NCBI GenBank assembly: GCA_001875365.1
Contig: MIYX01000024.1
Location: 1-31,390 of the forward strand
Length of the DNA stretch: 31,390 bases
Origin: Marine Group III euryarchaeote CG-Epi4
GTDB taxonomy: Archaea; Thermoplasmatota; Poseidoniia; MGIII; CG-Epi1
Reading direction: 5' to 3'
Each line of letters begins with the position of its first letter. Within the stretch, counting starts at the first letter, position 1. Below are positions 14,854-23,372 of this stretch, one piece after another. The notes beneath the pieces are model-generated. The model did no database searches, had not been told where the DNA came from, and saw only the letters and a program-made list of their open reading frames with translations. A program made the position numbers and the translations under genes.

Positions 14854-15893
14854 GATTTAGATTCTAGTGAATTACTGAAAAAGGTAACCAAACGAGATTC
14901 ATATTCTTGGGAATACTCCCACAGTGCATCAACGTGAGCACTATCTTCTACTAGCCAAAGAGTAACATTAGCTTCAGCTTCTACAGCTTTGTCGTAGAAT
15001 TTTTTAGAATGTTCATTAGATATTCTAACATCACTGTCACCATGAACAAGATACATTGGCCTCTCTCCGGCTCTTGAAGCAACTTCCAAAGGCACTCTAT
15101 CCTCTAAATTAACTCCAACTAACCTTTCACCCATAGTTACAGCTGGTGAAGCTAGAATTCTAGGAAAACCAAGCCTCTCTAATTCGTTTCCAACTAAAAG
15201 TGGAAAGTCAATAATTGGACTATCTAACCACATAGCGCTAATTTCTGACTCGTCGAATGCAAGAGTTGTTGCAAGGGAATATGTTGATATGCTAACTATT
15301 CCAATAGATTTAGGATTGTAGTTCTTGTCCTTGATTAACCAGTCGTATGCACCTAATACATCTAAATATTCTTTCTGACCTAAATAAAAATAATCTGAAA
15401 CGACCTCACTATGGCCGTGATTTCGGAGATCAATCATGAAAACATTGACATTATTCTTTGACAAATACGAAGCTGATAACAAAATTTCTGGCTTACATTT
15501 GCCATTCTCATATCCCCCATGTACAAATATTACAACTGGGGAAGACTCATTTACCTCGACGTACCAACCTTCAAGATTAATTCCATCTCTACTTGTAAAG
15601 TTAATAGTTTCATATGCATTAAATTGCCAAGGAGTAGCGTTGAAATTCTTCCTCATTGATATTCGCTGATCTGAATCGGCCCAAGGCTCAAAAGACTCCC
15701 AGTCATCATCTACTGTCCAATTAGTTGGTGTATTAGATTCCCAAAGACCACAACCATGAGGTACTGTCAAAGCTTGCTTAGCGATAATGTGTCCTAAACC
15801 AAACCAAATCATTGGTAGTAACAAAACTAATACTACTGAAATTGAAAGGAAAAGACGTTTTCTTTCCTCTACGAACTTGGGTAAATTAGCCAT
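14850..15893 (-). CDS. Membrane-anchored alpha/beta hydrolase with atypical nucleophile elbow
   Basis: A 347-residue protein with one N-terminal membrane helix (about 14-36), followed by an alpha/beta hydrolase domain predicted on the outer face. H-G-G at 125-127 is the oxyanion strand. The nucleophile elbow reads S-I-S-T-Y (S203 central) where relatives have G-x-S-x-G. The acid lies in V-H-G-D-S-D (D288 or D286) and the base is H320 in S-A-H. The triad is therefore complete, but both elbow glycines are replaced. Related proteins are annotated as prolyl-oligopeptidase/BAAT-like or CocE-like hydrolases; the substrate is unknown. A TATA-like AGTTTATTTAC at 15915-15925 suggests its own leaderless promoter. 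Confidence 0.78.
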   Translation of the reverse strand: MANLPKFVEERKRLFLSISVVLVLLLPMIWFGLGHIIAKQALTVPHGCGLWESNTPTNWTVDDDWESFEPWADSDQRISMRKNFNATPWQFNAYETINFTSRDGINLEGWYVEVNESSPVVIFVHGGYENGKCKPEILLSASYLSKNNVNVFMIDLRNHGHSEVVSDYFYLGQKEYLDVLGAYDWLIKDKNYNPKSIGIVSISTYSLATTLAFDESEISAMWLDSPIIDFPLLVGNELERLGFPRILASPAVTMGERLVGVNLEDRVPLEVASRAGERPMYLVHGDSDVRISNEHSKKFYDKAVEAEANVTLWLVEDSAHVDALWEYSQEYESRLVTFFSNSLESKS

Positions 15894-15932
15894 AATTGCG
15901 AGTTATTTCTTAGTAAATAAACTAAAAAGTAT

Positions 15933-18428
15933 CTACTCTTCTTCAGAATCTGCAGACTCTTTCTCTGTTTCTTCTTCAGATTCTTCGGTAACTGCCATGC
16001 TTGGTGCAGATTCTTCAGAACTACTGTCATCCATTCCTGAAGTCATGTCTTCACCTTGGTTATTTTGGTAGTATACATAGAAACCACCCATCAAACTAAC
16101 CAAAGCTACACCAATAAGCACCATTGGAATTGTTCTAGCTGAACTTAATGATGAGCTAGTATCCTCAATAGTCTTCTTAGCATCTGCTACTTCTGCATCT
16201 GAATAACCACCTTTTAGAGTCATGATTGTGAAGTTGGCATTATCTGCTCTAACAGGACTTCCTGGAATGAAAGTGTATCCAAATTCAGCAGTCCATCTAG
16301 AAGCTGAACTGGACCAGGTTTGATTATCTGTGTAAGCTACATTAATTGCTTGAACAATTGTTTCAGTTCCCCATGGGAAATGAATGGACACTACGATGTT
16401 GAAATCTTGATCTAAAACTGTAGCCGTAACAGGATCAAGCATTACGTTCTCCTCATAGTCCATAAACAAGGGAAGTGTTTGCTCTTCAAGAACAGGTAAC
16501 TCCGCTGCCATATCCATCTCTGGGAAAGCTGATAATGGCATAACCATTACGTTAGTAACGTTTTCTTCTTCACCAACGCTAACATTTCCTGAAATCATCC
16601 AAGGCATTCCTGCAGCCGCTGTCTGATTAATTCCTAAGAAAGATACTTTACCTGCAATTCCCGCAAAAACTGTAGGGTGAAACTGAGAACCTAGTTGAGC
16701 CTGTCCTGCAATCATTGCTTCCATGGTTCCTGGAACTGCAACATCACCAAGAGCTAAGGCTGGGTGAGTCTTGTTTAGAACAAACGGCATTCCGTCATAA
16801 GTTAATGGTGAACCGTCTTCATTGGTAACTCCAAGATCTGCTGCATAGTCATTAATTGCAACAAAGCTTCCTTGAATCAATGGATGGAAGCTTCCGCCTA
16901 ACATTGCATCTCCATCCAGAACCATCTGTTCAGTACCCAACCTTGGCAGGTCCATAGTTGAATCAGATTTAATTGGTATTTGAAGTGCATCTTGTCCAAG
17001 TGATGTTTGTGTTAAAGCATAAGCGATTAAACTAGACCATTGTCTGTCTGCACAAACTGCAGGATTCATACAAAATCCATTTACCGGGTCAAATACAGGT
17101 AAATTTGGTGTATCATCTACACCATCACCGTCTTGGTCAAGGTTACCAAAAGAAACATCCGTTTCAACAGATCTGTAGTGGTATACTGAAGTATTTCCTA
17201 CAACATTGGCTGACGGTATGATAAATCCTGGAATTGCCGTTGTTTCAACACACTCATAAGTATTAACATGTGTAGTTAAGAACAAATTCGGATAATTATA
17301 TGTTGTAAAATTATCAACTGTTGAGTTCTCACAAACTGATCCAATACTAAAGAAAGTCGAACCTGCACTAATGTAAGTACCATCTGGTGCTTGAACTTGA
17401 GCTTGCTGTGTGTGAGTATCAATTAAAAATGTTGAATTTACACGTGGTTCTGTTTCTCCGGATATTAATAATGTACCTGTTGCATTCATGTATGTTCTCT
17501 CTGCACCAGTTGCACTATCTGTCCCTGTGAAAATTGAACCTGATGAAAAAGTTCTCCTATCTGCAGTAATATCTGCCCCATCTAGAGTACCTTCGTAAAC
17601 AATAACTGAATCAAGAGCTTCTGTTGCCTGGAAAAGAACTGCTAATCTAGGGTCTGGAATGAAATTAACTAAAATATCTAATTCTCTGTCAGCAACCTGA
17701 CCTGTTTCAGTGGAAACCCAAATTACTTCTTTGTATTGCATTTCTCCGTAAGAAGTTCCTTCAACACCTGCTGGAAGGAAGCCATCAAAATTAGCTTTCA
17801 ATGCTAAAATACTTTCACTAGAGTATTCGAATGTTTCATCTGCGGTGTATTTGTAACAATCTATCCCACCAACTTTTTCTTCACCTGCATAAATGTAGGT
17901 ATTAGTGTGTGAGGATACGAAAGGATTCGGGTATTGAGTATTCTTCTTCTCAGGTAGCTCATTAGGATTCCAAAGTGAATATCCAAAAGTATCATCTGGA
18001 TCATCTGCATCTTTAGTTTCCCAAGTTGTTCTGTCTACGTAATTATTATAATCTGTAAATGTTAAGATTCTATTTTCTTCAGTCATATTTTTTGATGTAA
18101 AAGCTGAAGCATTGAAATTATAATATGTTTTATCATCGTCACTTAGTGCCGGATCTGCTTTAGCTACGATTTCGGCATTTGTTCCATCATTTGCAGCATA
18201 AGAATTTAAAGCATTTTCAGGATTGAAATCTCCTTGAAGAGTAGCTGACTTCGTTGCATCAAATAGAGTCATATCTCCATCAAAGGAGGTTCGACTTTCG
18301 AAGTCGTCATCTAACTCTTTTTGATTTGGAATATATACTCCCATAACATATGCAGATATTAACAAAAATACTGCTCCTACAGCAACTAGTACTTGGGCCG
18401 TCATCTCGGGTTTATTCATGTCACTCAT
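15933..18428 (-). CDS. Large surface protein with DUF3068/PorA-like tandem modules
   Basis: An 831-residue protein with a membrane helix at about 11-32, a long extracytoplasmic part, a second helix at about 764-786, and a short acidic Ser/Glu tail. The early region recalls DUF3068 (PorA family): D-M-T-L-F-D-A-T, then Y-P-N-P-F-V-S-S-H-T-N-T-Y (166-178), a G-I-D-C-Y-K-Y strand and a W-V-S-T-E-T-G-Q-V motif (237-245). A second copy of the middle element, Y-P-N-L-F-L-T-T-H-V-N-T-Y, occurs at 379-391. Residues 431-442 (D-Q-D-G-D-G-V-D-D-T-P-N) form a thrombospondin-type-3 calcium motif. Two further repeats share G-G/S-x-F-H-P (about 505-525 and 575-592). DUF3068 has no settled function; the family assignment is by recollection of its pattern. 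Confidence 0.65.
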   Translation of the reverse strand: MSDMNKPEMTAQVLVAVGAVFLLISAYVMGVYIPNQKELDDDFESRTSFDGDMTLFDATKSATLQGDFNPENALNSYAANDGTNAEIVAKADPALSDDDKTYYNFNASAFTSKNMTEENRILTFTDYNNYVDRTTWETKDADDPDDTFGYSLWNPNELPEKKNTQYPNPFVSSHTNTYIYAGEEKVGGIDCYKYTADETFEYSSESILALKANFDGFLPAGVEGTSYGEMQYKEVIWVSTETGQVADRELDILVNFIPDPRLAVLFQATEALDSVIVYEGTLDGADITADRRTFSSGSIFTGTDSATGAERTYMNATGTLLISGETEPRVNSTFLIDTHTQQAQVQAPDGTYISAGSTFFSIGSVCENSTVDNFTTYNYPNLFLTTHVNTYECVETTAIPGFIIPSANVVGNTSVYHYRSVETDVSFGNLDQDGDGVDDTPNLPVFDPVNGFCMNPAVCADRQWSSLIAYALTQTSLGQDALQIPIKSDSTMDLPRLGTEQMVLDGDAMLGGSFHPLIQGSFVAINDYAADLGVTNEDGSPLTYDGMPFVLNKTHPALALGDVAVPGTMEAMIAGQAQLGSQFHPTVFAGIAGKVSFLGINQTAAAGMPWMISGNVSVGEEENVTNVMVMPLSAFPEMDMAAELPVLEEQTLPLFMDYEENVMLDPVTATVLDQDFNIVVSIHFPWGTETIVQAINVAYTDNQTWSSSASRWTAEFGYTFIPGSPVRADNANFTIMTLKGGYSDAEVADAKKTIEDTSSSLSSARTIPMVLIGVALVSLMGGFYVYYQNNQGEDMTSGMDDSSSEESAPSMAVTEESEEETEKESADSEEE

Positions 18429-18440
18429 GATTGAATTTCC

Positions 18441-18457
18441 TCATGCTTATTGCATGA
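18441..18457 (-). promoter_or_regulatory. Leader hairpin next to the ribosome-binding site of the DUF3068-like gene
   Basis: On the minus strand TCATGC-AATAA-GCATGA forms a perfect 6-bp stem with a 5-nt loop in the presumed leader, 13 nt before the ATG (18428). The only Shine-Dalgarno-like bases (GAGG) begin inside the 3' arm, so folding would partly hide them. A TATA box (TATTATATAG) at about 18509-18519 predicts a leader of about 55-60 nt, unusually long for this window. Confidence 0.45.
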
Positions 18458-18538
18458 TTTTTATGCATTTATTCAACACACACTACAACGTTTTAGATTA
18501 AATTCTATATAATACTTTGTGCTGTTTCATAAAATGAA

Positions 18539-19435
18539 TCACTTTTCGCTTAAATCTTCAAGCATAGTAATGAATAGTTTAATTTCTTCAACACTCCACT
18601 CAGGATAAAACTCGCCCAATTGTAACCACGTCTCACCATCCCCCTCTGCCATTTTGTATAAATCAACAAGAGTAGCCTGGATTTTTCCTTCATCAACACT
18701 TTTTGTGTAATCTAATAATCTCTTTTCAACTTTCTCTCTATCTACATTAAAACTGGTATTGATGTCTAAGTCACTGTACTCGAGAAAGTCACCAAGCAAA
18801 TTTTGAGGAATGTACAATATATATAGAGCTGAAAAGAAAACTAAAAATTGAAACAGAAGATAACCTTCAGCTGAATAACCAAACGTAAACCACCCGTCTT
18901 CTTGCAAGTACAACTTACTGTAAAAATAATAACTAATAAAAGTAGATAAAAAGAATGAAGGTACGGACAACAACCAATCTGTTAAACTTAAAGCATTGGC
19001 TTCAGAAACTTCCCTAATGATGTTGTGTCTTAGGGCATATATTTCTAAAACCATCCAATACATTATGAATAAAGCTAAAAGCAAAAGAATCAAACTTGCA
19101 ACAAACCAAATGTAACCTTGATCAAACATCACAAACAGTAAGGTAGTACCAAATGCAGTTAACCAATATATCCCAATTAACCAAATACCATGAGTCCAAA
19201 TTTTATGAAATAATTGCTGCAGACAAAGCAAACATAGTATGCCTGAGATAATCCAAAGGGGTGTAGAAATTAAATGAAATTCTATGCCAAATAATGGAAG
19301 TGAAATAAGCTTACCTATGCCTTCCTCTTGATACCCGGCAAATAGTGAAATTGTAAATGTCAATGTAGAAAGTGCTAATAATAAAGATTCTTCAAATTCA
19401 CGTTCTAAATTAAATTGACGTCCTAACAATCCCAT
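18539..19435 (-). CDS. Six-TM integral membrane protein, unknown function
   Basis: A 298-residue protein with predicted helices at about 16-34, 55-75, 82-103, 108-131, 153-174 and 189-211, then a charged cytoplasmic C-terminal domain of about 85 residues containing a helical segment and a W-L-Q-L-G-E-F-Y-P-E-W motif. I do not recognise the family. It lies 45 nt downstream of the aMBF1 gene on the same strand, so the two may be co-transcribed, and upstream of the DUF3068-like gene. No transporter or enzyme signature was seen. Aromatic-rich helices and the lack of conserved charged residues in the membrane argue against an ion channel but do not settle anything. Confidence 0.7.
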   Translation of the reverse strand: MGLLGRQFNLEREFEESLLLALSTLTFTISLFAGYQEEGIGKLISLPLFGIEFHLISTPLWIISGILCLLCLQQLFHKIWTHGIWLIGIYWLTAFGTTLLFVMFDQGYIWFVASLILLLLALFIMYWMVLEIYALRHNIIREVSEANALSLTDWLLSVPSFFLSTFISYYFYSKLYLQEDGWFTFGYSAEGYLLFQFLVFFSALYILYIPQNLLGDFLEYSDLDINTSFNVDREKVEKRLLDYTKSVDEGKIQATLVDLYKMAEGDGETWLQLGEFYPEWSVEEIKLFITMLEDLSEK

Positions 19436-19480
19436 GTAATCTTAACTCTAAATGTTAGTAAAAAAGATTATGTGTCTGTT

Positions 19481-19972
19481 TTACTTATTCTCTTCAAGTG
19501 CTTGATTAATCAAATCTCCCATTGTAAAATTCTTCTTCGAACCTGATTTATATGAGGATGTTGGAGCTTCGACTTCCTCTAAGAGATTGATATTCAAAAA
19601 ATTCTCTAACTTTTTTATTAGCTTTTCATTTGGTTTCATGTTGCCTGATTCAACTGAGGTGATTATTGATTTTTTTTCAGATATTTTCAACGCTAATGAA
19701 GCATGATCTAAACCTTTCTTTTCTCTTGCCTTTCGCACCACACCACCATAATCACTAACTAATACTTTATCATCTGTAGAAATTTCCTTGTACCTCGTCT
19801 TCTGTTGTCTTTTTTCAAGTGTTTGTGCAACAAAAGCCCTATGACCTACTGATTCTCTGTATGTAGTTTGCTTACCCATTCCTGCACAAGAAATACAAAC
19901 TCTCAGAACAGAACCTGAAATCTTCCTAGGGTCCAAACTTGCTGATTCTGCTCCGCACATTTCGCATAACAT
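19481..19972 (-). CDS. Archaeal multiprotein bridging factor 1 (aMBF1)
   Basis: A 163-residue protein. An N-terminal zinc ribbon with C3, C6, C26 and C29 (L-C-E-M-C-G and C-I-S-C-A) is followed by a basic linker and a helix-turn-helix domain at about 76-130 (R-K-A-R-E-K-K-G-L, then I-T-S-V-E-S-G, then L-E-N-F-L-N-I). This is the standard archaeal MBF1 layout; eukaryotic MBF1 bridges activators to TBP, and archaeal versions bind the small ribosomal subunit. It is divergent from PAN with 53 bp between starts, a neighbourhood seen in many Euryarchaeota. A minus-strand CTTTATATC at 20017-20025 is a plausible TATA box, lying right at the PAN start codon. Confidence 0.92.
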   Translation of the reverse strand: MLCEMCGAESASLDPRKISGSVLRVCISCAGMGKQTTYRESVGHRAFVAQTLEKRQQKTRYKEISTDDKVLVSDYGGVVRKAREKKGLDHASLALKISEKKSIITSVESGNMKPNEKLIKKLENFLNINLLEEVEAPTSSYKSGSKKNFTMGDLINQALEENK

Positions 19973-19986
19973 ATTAAGTCACAACT

Positions 19987-19995
19987 GATATATAT
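19987..19995 (+). promoter_or_regulatory. TATA box of the PAN-rpiA operon
   Basis: GATATATAT is centred about 35 nt before the PAN GTG start, predicting initiation near 20017 and a leader of about 9 nt. It lies within the aMBF1 leader region, so the two divergent promoters interleave. Confidence 0.5.
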
Positions 19996-20025
19996 CTGAC
20001 CCAATTAAATGTCTAGTGATATAAA

Positions 20026-21228
20026 GTGTCTGCTGATGAAAATAGTGGTGAAGTGTCCTCACCAGGTAAAGGTGAAGATTGGGACAAATGGTTGATTGAA
20101 GAAACTGAGCGTTTCGAATCTGAAAAAAGGCAATTAGAAGCTGATGTCTCTAGAATGAAAAGAGAAAATGCCCATTTAAAAGGTGAACTGGCAAGGTTAA
20201 GAGCGCCACCTCAAGTAATTGGCACCGTAAGAGACCTGTTAGAGGACGGCCGTGTAGGTATAAAATCAAGCAGCGGACCCGACTTTGTAGTTCACATTTC
20301 AGAAGGCATTGATAAGAAGAATTTAGAAGTAGGCGATCGTGTTGCCCTTCACAGACAAACTCTCGCAGTCTTAGAAACATTACCCTCTACGAAAGATCCA
20401 CTAATTATGGGCGCTGAAGTTGATGAAAAACCATCTGAAAAATATAAAGACATAGGGGGCTTAGTTGAAGAATTAGACGAACTAAGAAGTACTGTAGAAT
20501 TACCAATGCTAAAACCTGAAAGTTTTAGTAAAGTTGGTGTTGAACCTCCAAAGGGCGTACTCTTGGTTGGACCTCCTGGAACTGGAAAAACTTTAATGGC
20601 AAAAGCTGTAGCTAATGCAACTAATGCAACATTCATACGATTAATTGGTAGTGAACTAGTGCAAAAATATATCGGAGAAGGTGCAAGATTAGTGCGTGAA
20701 CTGTTTCAGTTAGCTCAAGAGAAAGCACCAAGTATAATTTTTATCGATGAATTAGATGCCGTTGGAGCCAAGAGAATGGATGTAGGAACTACTGGAGATC
20801 GAGAAGTGCAAAGAACTTTAATGCAATTATTAGGTGAACTTGACGGATTCACGCCTAGGGGTCAAGTTTCAATAATGGGAGCTTCAAACAGACCTGATAT
20901 TTTGGATGAAGCTCTTTTGAGACCTGGGAGATTTGATAGAATTATTAAAATTCCATTACCCGAAGAAGAAGCAAGAACAAAGATCATCAAGATTCATAGT
21001 AAGGGTATGAACATTGCAAAAGGTGTTAATTACAAAAAATTAGCTGAAGGAAGTGAAGGGTTTTCAGGCGCTGATTTAAGAGCATTGTGCGTTGAAGCTG
21101 GAATGAAAGCTATTAAAGATAATAAAACACAAACTAATTATAAGAATTTTACAGAAGCTTTAGAAAAAATCAAAAATAGATTAGATGATTCAGAAATCTC
21201 TGAACCCGAGACTGGGCTATACTATTGA
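20026..21228 (+). CDS. pan: Proteasome-activating nucleotidase (PAN), AAA+ unfoldase
   Basis: A 400-residue AAA+ ATPase that unfolds proteins and threads them into the 20S proteasome. An N-terminal coiled coil (about 22-58) ends at P61-P62, the conserved turn before the OB domain (about 63-120). Walker A is G-P-P-G-T-G-K-T (182-189), the pore loop K-Y-I-G-E-G (214-219), Walker B I-I-F-I-D-E-L-D (237-244), and the arginine fingers R299 and R302 lie in L-L-R-P-G-R. The last three residues L-Y-Y satisfy the HbYX rule (hydrophobic, Tyr, any) needed to open the proteasome gate. The start is GTG at 20026; length and coiled coil fit the family. The stop overlaps the rpiA start. Confidence 0.97.
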   Translation: MSADENSGEVSSPGKGEDWDKWLIEETERFESEKRQLEADVSRMKRENAHLKGELARLRAPPQVIGTVRDLLEDGRVGIKSSSGPDFVVHISEGIDKKNLEVGDRVALHRQTLAVLETLPSTKDPLIMGAEVDEKPSEKYKDIGGLVEELDELRSTVELPMLKPESFSKVGVEPPKGVLLVGPPGTGKTLMAKAVANATNATFIRLIGSELVQKYIGEGARLVRELFQLAQEKAPSIIFIDELDAVGAKRMDVGTTGDREVQRTLMQLLGELDGFTPRGQVSIMGASNRPDILDEALLRPGRFDRIIKIPLPEEEARTKIIKIHSKGMNIAKGVNYKKLAEGSEGFSGADLRALCVEAGMKAIKDNKTQTNYKNFTEALEKIKNRLDDSEISEPETGLYY

Positions 21229-21902
21229 ACCAAGATAAAGCAAAATTTAATGCAGCAAGTGAAGCTGTTAAACTAGTTAAGGATGGAATGGTCGTGGGCT
21301 TAGGTACTGGGTCGACTGCAAAGATTGCCGTGGACTTAATTGGTAAAAGATTGTCTGAAAAGTTCCAAATTACTGGAATGCCAACATCGATTAAGACTAA
21401 AAACCAGGCTGAAAAATTAGGTATAAAACTCGTTGGTATTGATCACTTAGATTCTATTGATATTGCAATTGATGGAGCTGATGAAGTATCTCCTGATTTA
21501 TCATTAATCAAAGGCCTAGGGGGCGCACTGCTCAGAGAGAAAAAAGTAGAGAAAAAAGCTAAACAACTAATTATTATAGTAGACGAAAGTAAACTAGTTG
21601 AAAAACTAGGTGTAGGCTTTCTTCCTGTTGAAGTATCTGTTGAAAATCATGATTTCACAAAAAAAGAAATAACTAAATTAGGTTGCAGTGCTGAACTAAG
21701 AATTGAAGCAAATGCACAACCTTTCATTACTGATAATCAAAATTACATTTATCATTGCAAATTTGAAAATGGTATAGATGATCCAAAAGAATTAGATAAG
21801 AAATTAATGCAAATTACTGGCGTGGTAGATACTGGACTTTTTATAAATATGACTTCAAAATTGATTATCGGAACTACAAATGGAACCAAAATAATAGTTT
21901 AA
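21225..21902 (+). CDS. rpiA: Ribose-5-phosphate isomerase A
   Basis: A 225-residue RpiA that interconverts ribose 5-phosphate and ribulose 5-phosphate. The motifs are V-G-L-G-T-G-S-T (24-31), D-G-A-D-E-V (83-88) and K-G-L-G-G-A-L-L-R-E-K (96-106), with E105 as the catalytic base. The start is TTG at 21225, which shares bases with the PAN TGA stop (4-nt overlap); the N-terminus from this TTG aligns with the family, and no ATG exists before the phosphate loop. Coupling to PAN is probably only economical packing, but it means rpiA expression follows the unfoldase. Confidence 0.95.
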   Translation: MNQDKAKFNAASEAVKLVKDGMVVGLGTGSTAKIAVDLIGKRLSEKFQITGMPTSIKTKNQAEKLGIKLVGIDHLDSIDIAIDGADEVSPDLSLIKGLGGALLREKKVEKKAKQLIIIVDESKLVEKLGVGFLPVEVSVENHDFTKKEITKLGCSAELRIEANAQPFITDNQNYIYHCKFENGIDDPKELDKKLMQITGVVDTGLFINMTSKLIIGTTNGTKIIV

Positions 21903-21903
21903 T

Positions 21904-22053
21904 CTACTTACCACGTTGTTCTTTAGCTTTAGGTCTAAGACCTTTGTAACCACACTTTCTACAGGCGATTGCTTTCCAACCTACAGTAGCATTACACTTC
22001 ATGCACACTTTCTTTTGAAACAAACGTGCTTCAGCTTCAGGGAAACGAGCCAT
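21904..22053 (-). CDS. rpl40e: Ribosomal protein eL40
   Basis: A 49-residue large-subunit protein with one zinc ribbon: C17, C20 (V-C-M-K-C) and C31, C34 (A-C-R-K-C). The N-terminus [11 protein letters not shown] and the basic tail L-R-P-K-A-K-E match archaeal L40e. The start ATG at 22053 is chosen by family length; an in-frame ATG at 22131 would add 26 non-homologous residues. A TATA box (ATTATAATG, 22075-22083) centred 26 nt upstream predicts a leaderless mRNA starting exactly at this ATG. The stop is 1 nt from the rpiA stop. Confidence 0.95.
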   Translation of the reverse strand: MARFPEAEARLFQKKVCMKCNATVGWKAIACRKCGYKGLRPKAKEQRGK

Positions 22054-22232
22054 AATACGACCGTAGAAGGTGCCATTATAATGATTTGTGCAAAAAATGG
22101 GACTTTTTATAACAAAAGTACTAATAAACATACTTCTTTAGCCAATTATGCGTGTAAGGCCCAAAAGGGCAATTCATATCAGGAGTTTCTAGGAATTGAA
22201 TAATAACCTGATGTGCTATTTGAATCTGCATT

Positions 22233-23372
22233 ATGAACTACTTGGAGGTAGTAATTAGCTTGTTAAATTTTTTATCTATAGTTTCTAACGTAGGAGACGA
22301 TTTAGGAAATCCTGAACTTGAATGGGGAAGAATCACAATATTCCTAATTTTAGCATTAGGCGTATCATTTTTGTGCTCTCTTTTAGAAGCAATTATCTTA
22401 TCCGTAACTTGGTCTCATATTGAAATTCTCAGCAAAGACGACAATAGAGGTGGCCAGAGATTGAAAGAATTAAAGGAAGATATTGATGTCCCTCTAGCGG
22501 CAATTTTAACACTAAACACAATATCACACACTATTGGTGCTGCAGGAGTAGGCTCAGAATTCAATAAATTAGGTAACGAATGGTTTACTGTGGCCTCAAT
22601 TATTTTAACAATATTGATTCTTGTTTTTTCAGAAATTATACCAAAAACACTAGGCGCAATATACTGGAAAAAATTAGCTCCTAGTTCAGCATACATGCTG
22701 GATGTCTTAATCTGGATTACATGGCCAATTGTCATTGTTTTGAACAGCTTTTCGAGACGAATTTCTGAAGGTAATGAAGATCAAAAAGAGATGACTAGAG
22801 AAGAAATGATTGCAGTTGCTGAAATGGGAGAAAACCAAGGCGCACTCGAAAAACAAGAGACTCAAGTGATTAAGAACCTGTTAACCATGGATAAAATTTT
22901 AGCTGAAGATGTCATGACTCCAAGTACTGTGATGCTAACTTTCCAAAGAAAGGATAAGGTAGGTAAGATTGTAGATGATCACTCTCCTATCCCATTTTCT
23001 AGAATACCTGTTCGTGAGGAAAATTTGGATGACATTATTGGTGTAGTGTTCAGAAGTAAGATAATGGAGTTATATGGAGAGGGAAAATCGGATATACCAA
23101 TGGAAGATTTAATCTCTGAACTGTCAACTGTAAACCCCGAAGATTCTATTGCAACTCTGCTCGATGAATTTTTAAAGAAAAGGGAACACATATTCCTTGT
23201 TGTCGATGAATACGGTACTACACAGGGAATAATTACTCTTGAAGACGCTGTTGAAACTTTACTAGGTGCTGAGATAGTAGATGAGTCGGATTCTGTCGAA
23301 GATATGAGACAATTAGCACGTGAATTGTGGGAAAAGAGAAGAAAGAGAAAAACTAATCTAAAGTTTGACTAG
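22233..23372 (+). CDS. CNNM/CorC-type membrane protein (DUF21 + CBS pair)
   Basis: A 379-residue protein. Residues about 33-180 form the DUF21 membrane domain with the diagnostic S-L-L-E-A-I-I-L-S helix, N-T-I-S-H-T-I-G-A-A-G-V-G and S-E-I-I-P-K-T-L-G motifs. An E-M-I-A-V-A-E-M-G helix and two CBS domains follow (about 225-350, with D-V-M-T-P-S and V-V-D-E-Y-G-T-T-Q-G). Proteins of this class export Mg2+ or Co2+ and sense nucleotides through the CBS pair. There is no CorC/HlyC C-terminal domain: the protein stops soon after the CBS pair. Its 3' end overlaps the convergent RND gene by 20 nt. Confidence 0.92.
   Translation: MNYLEVVISLLNFLSIVSNVGDDLGNPELEWGRITIFLILALGVSFLCSLLEAIILSVTWSHIEILSKDDNRGGQRLKELKEDIDVPLAAILTLNTISHTIGAAGVGSEFNKLGNEWFTVASIILTILILVFSEIIPKTLGAIYWKKLAPSSAYMLDVLIWITWPIVIVLNSFSRRISEGNEDQKEMTREEMIAVAEMGENQGALEKQETQVIKNLLTMDKILAEDVMTPSTVMLTFQRKDKVGKIVDDHSPIPFSRIPVREENLDDIIGVVFRSKIMELYGEGKSDIPMEDLISELSTVNPEDSIATLLDEFLKKREHIFLVVDEYGTTQGIITLEDAVETLLGAEIVDESDSVEDMRQLARELWEKRRKRKTNLKFD

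Noticed and set aside
22054..22131. 26-residue N-terminal extension of eL40
   Set aside because: The extra residues are unlike the family, and the TATA box at 22075-22083 lies inside this stretch, exactly placed for a start at 22053.
22158..22171. GCCC-AAAA-GGGC hairpin between eL40 and the CNNM-like gene
   Set aside because: The stem has only 4 bp and no T-run; no C/D or H/ACA box pair was found nearby, so it supports neither a terminator nor a guide RNA.
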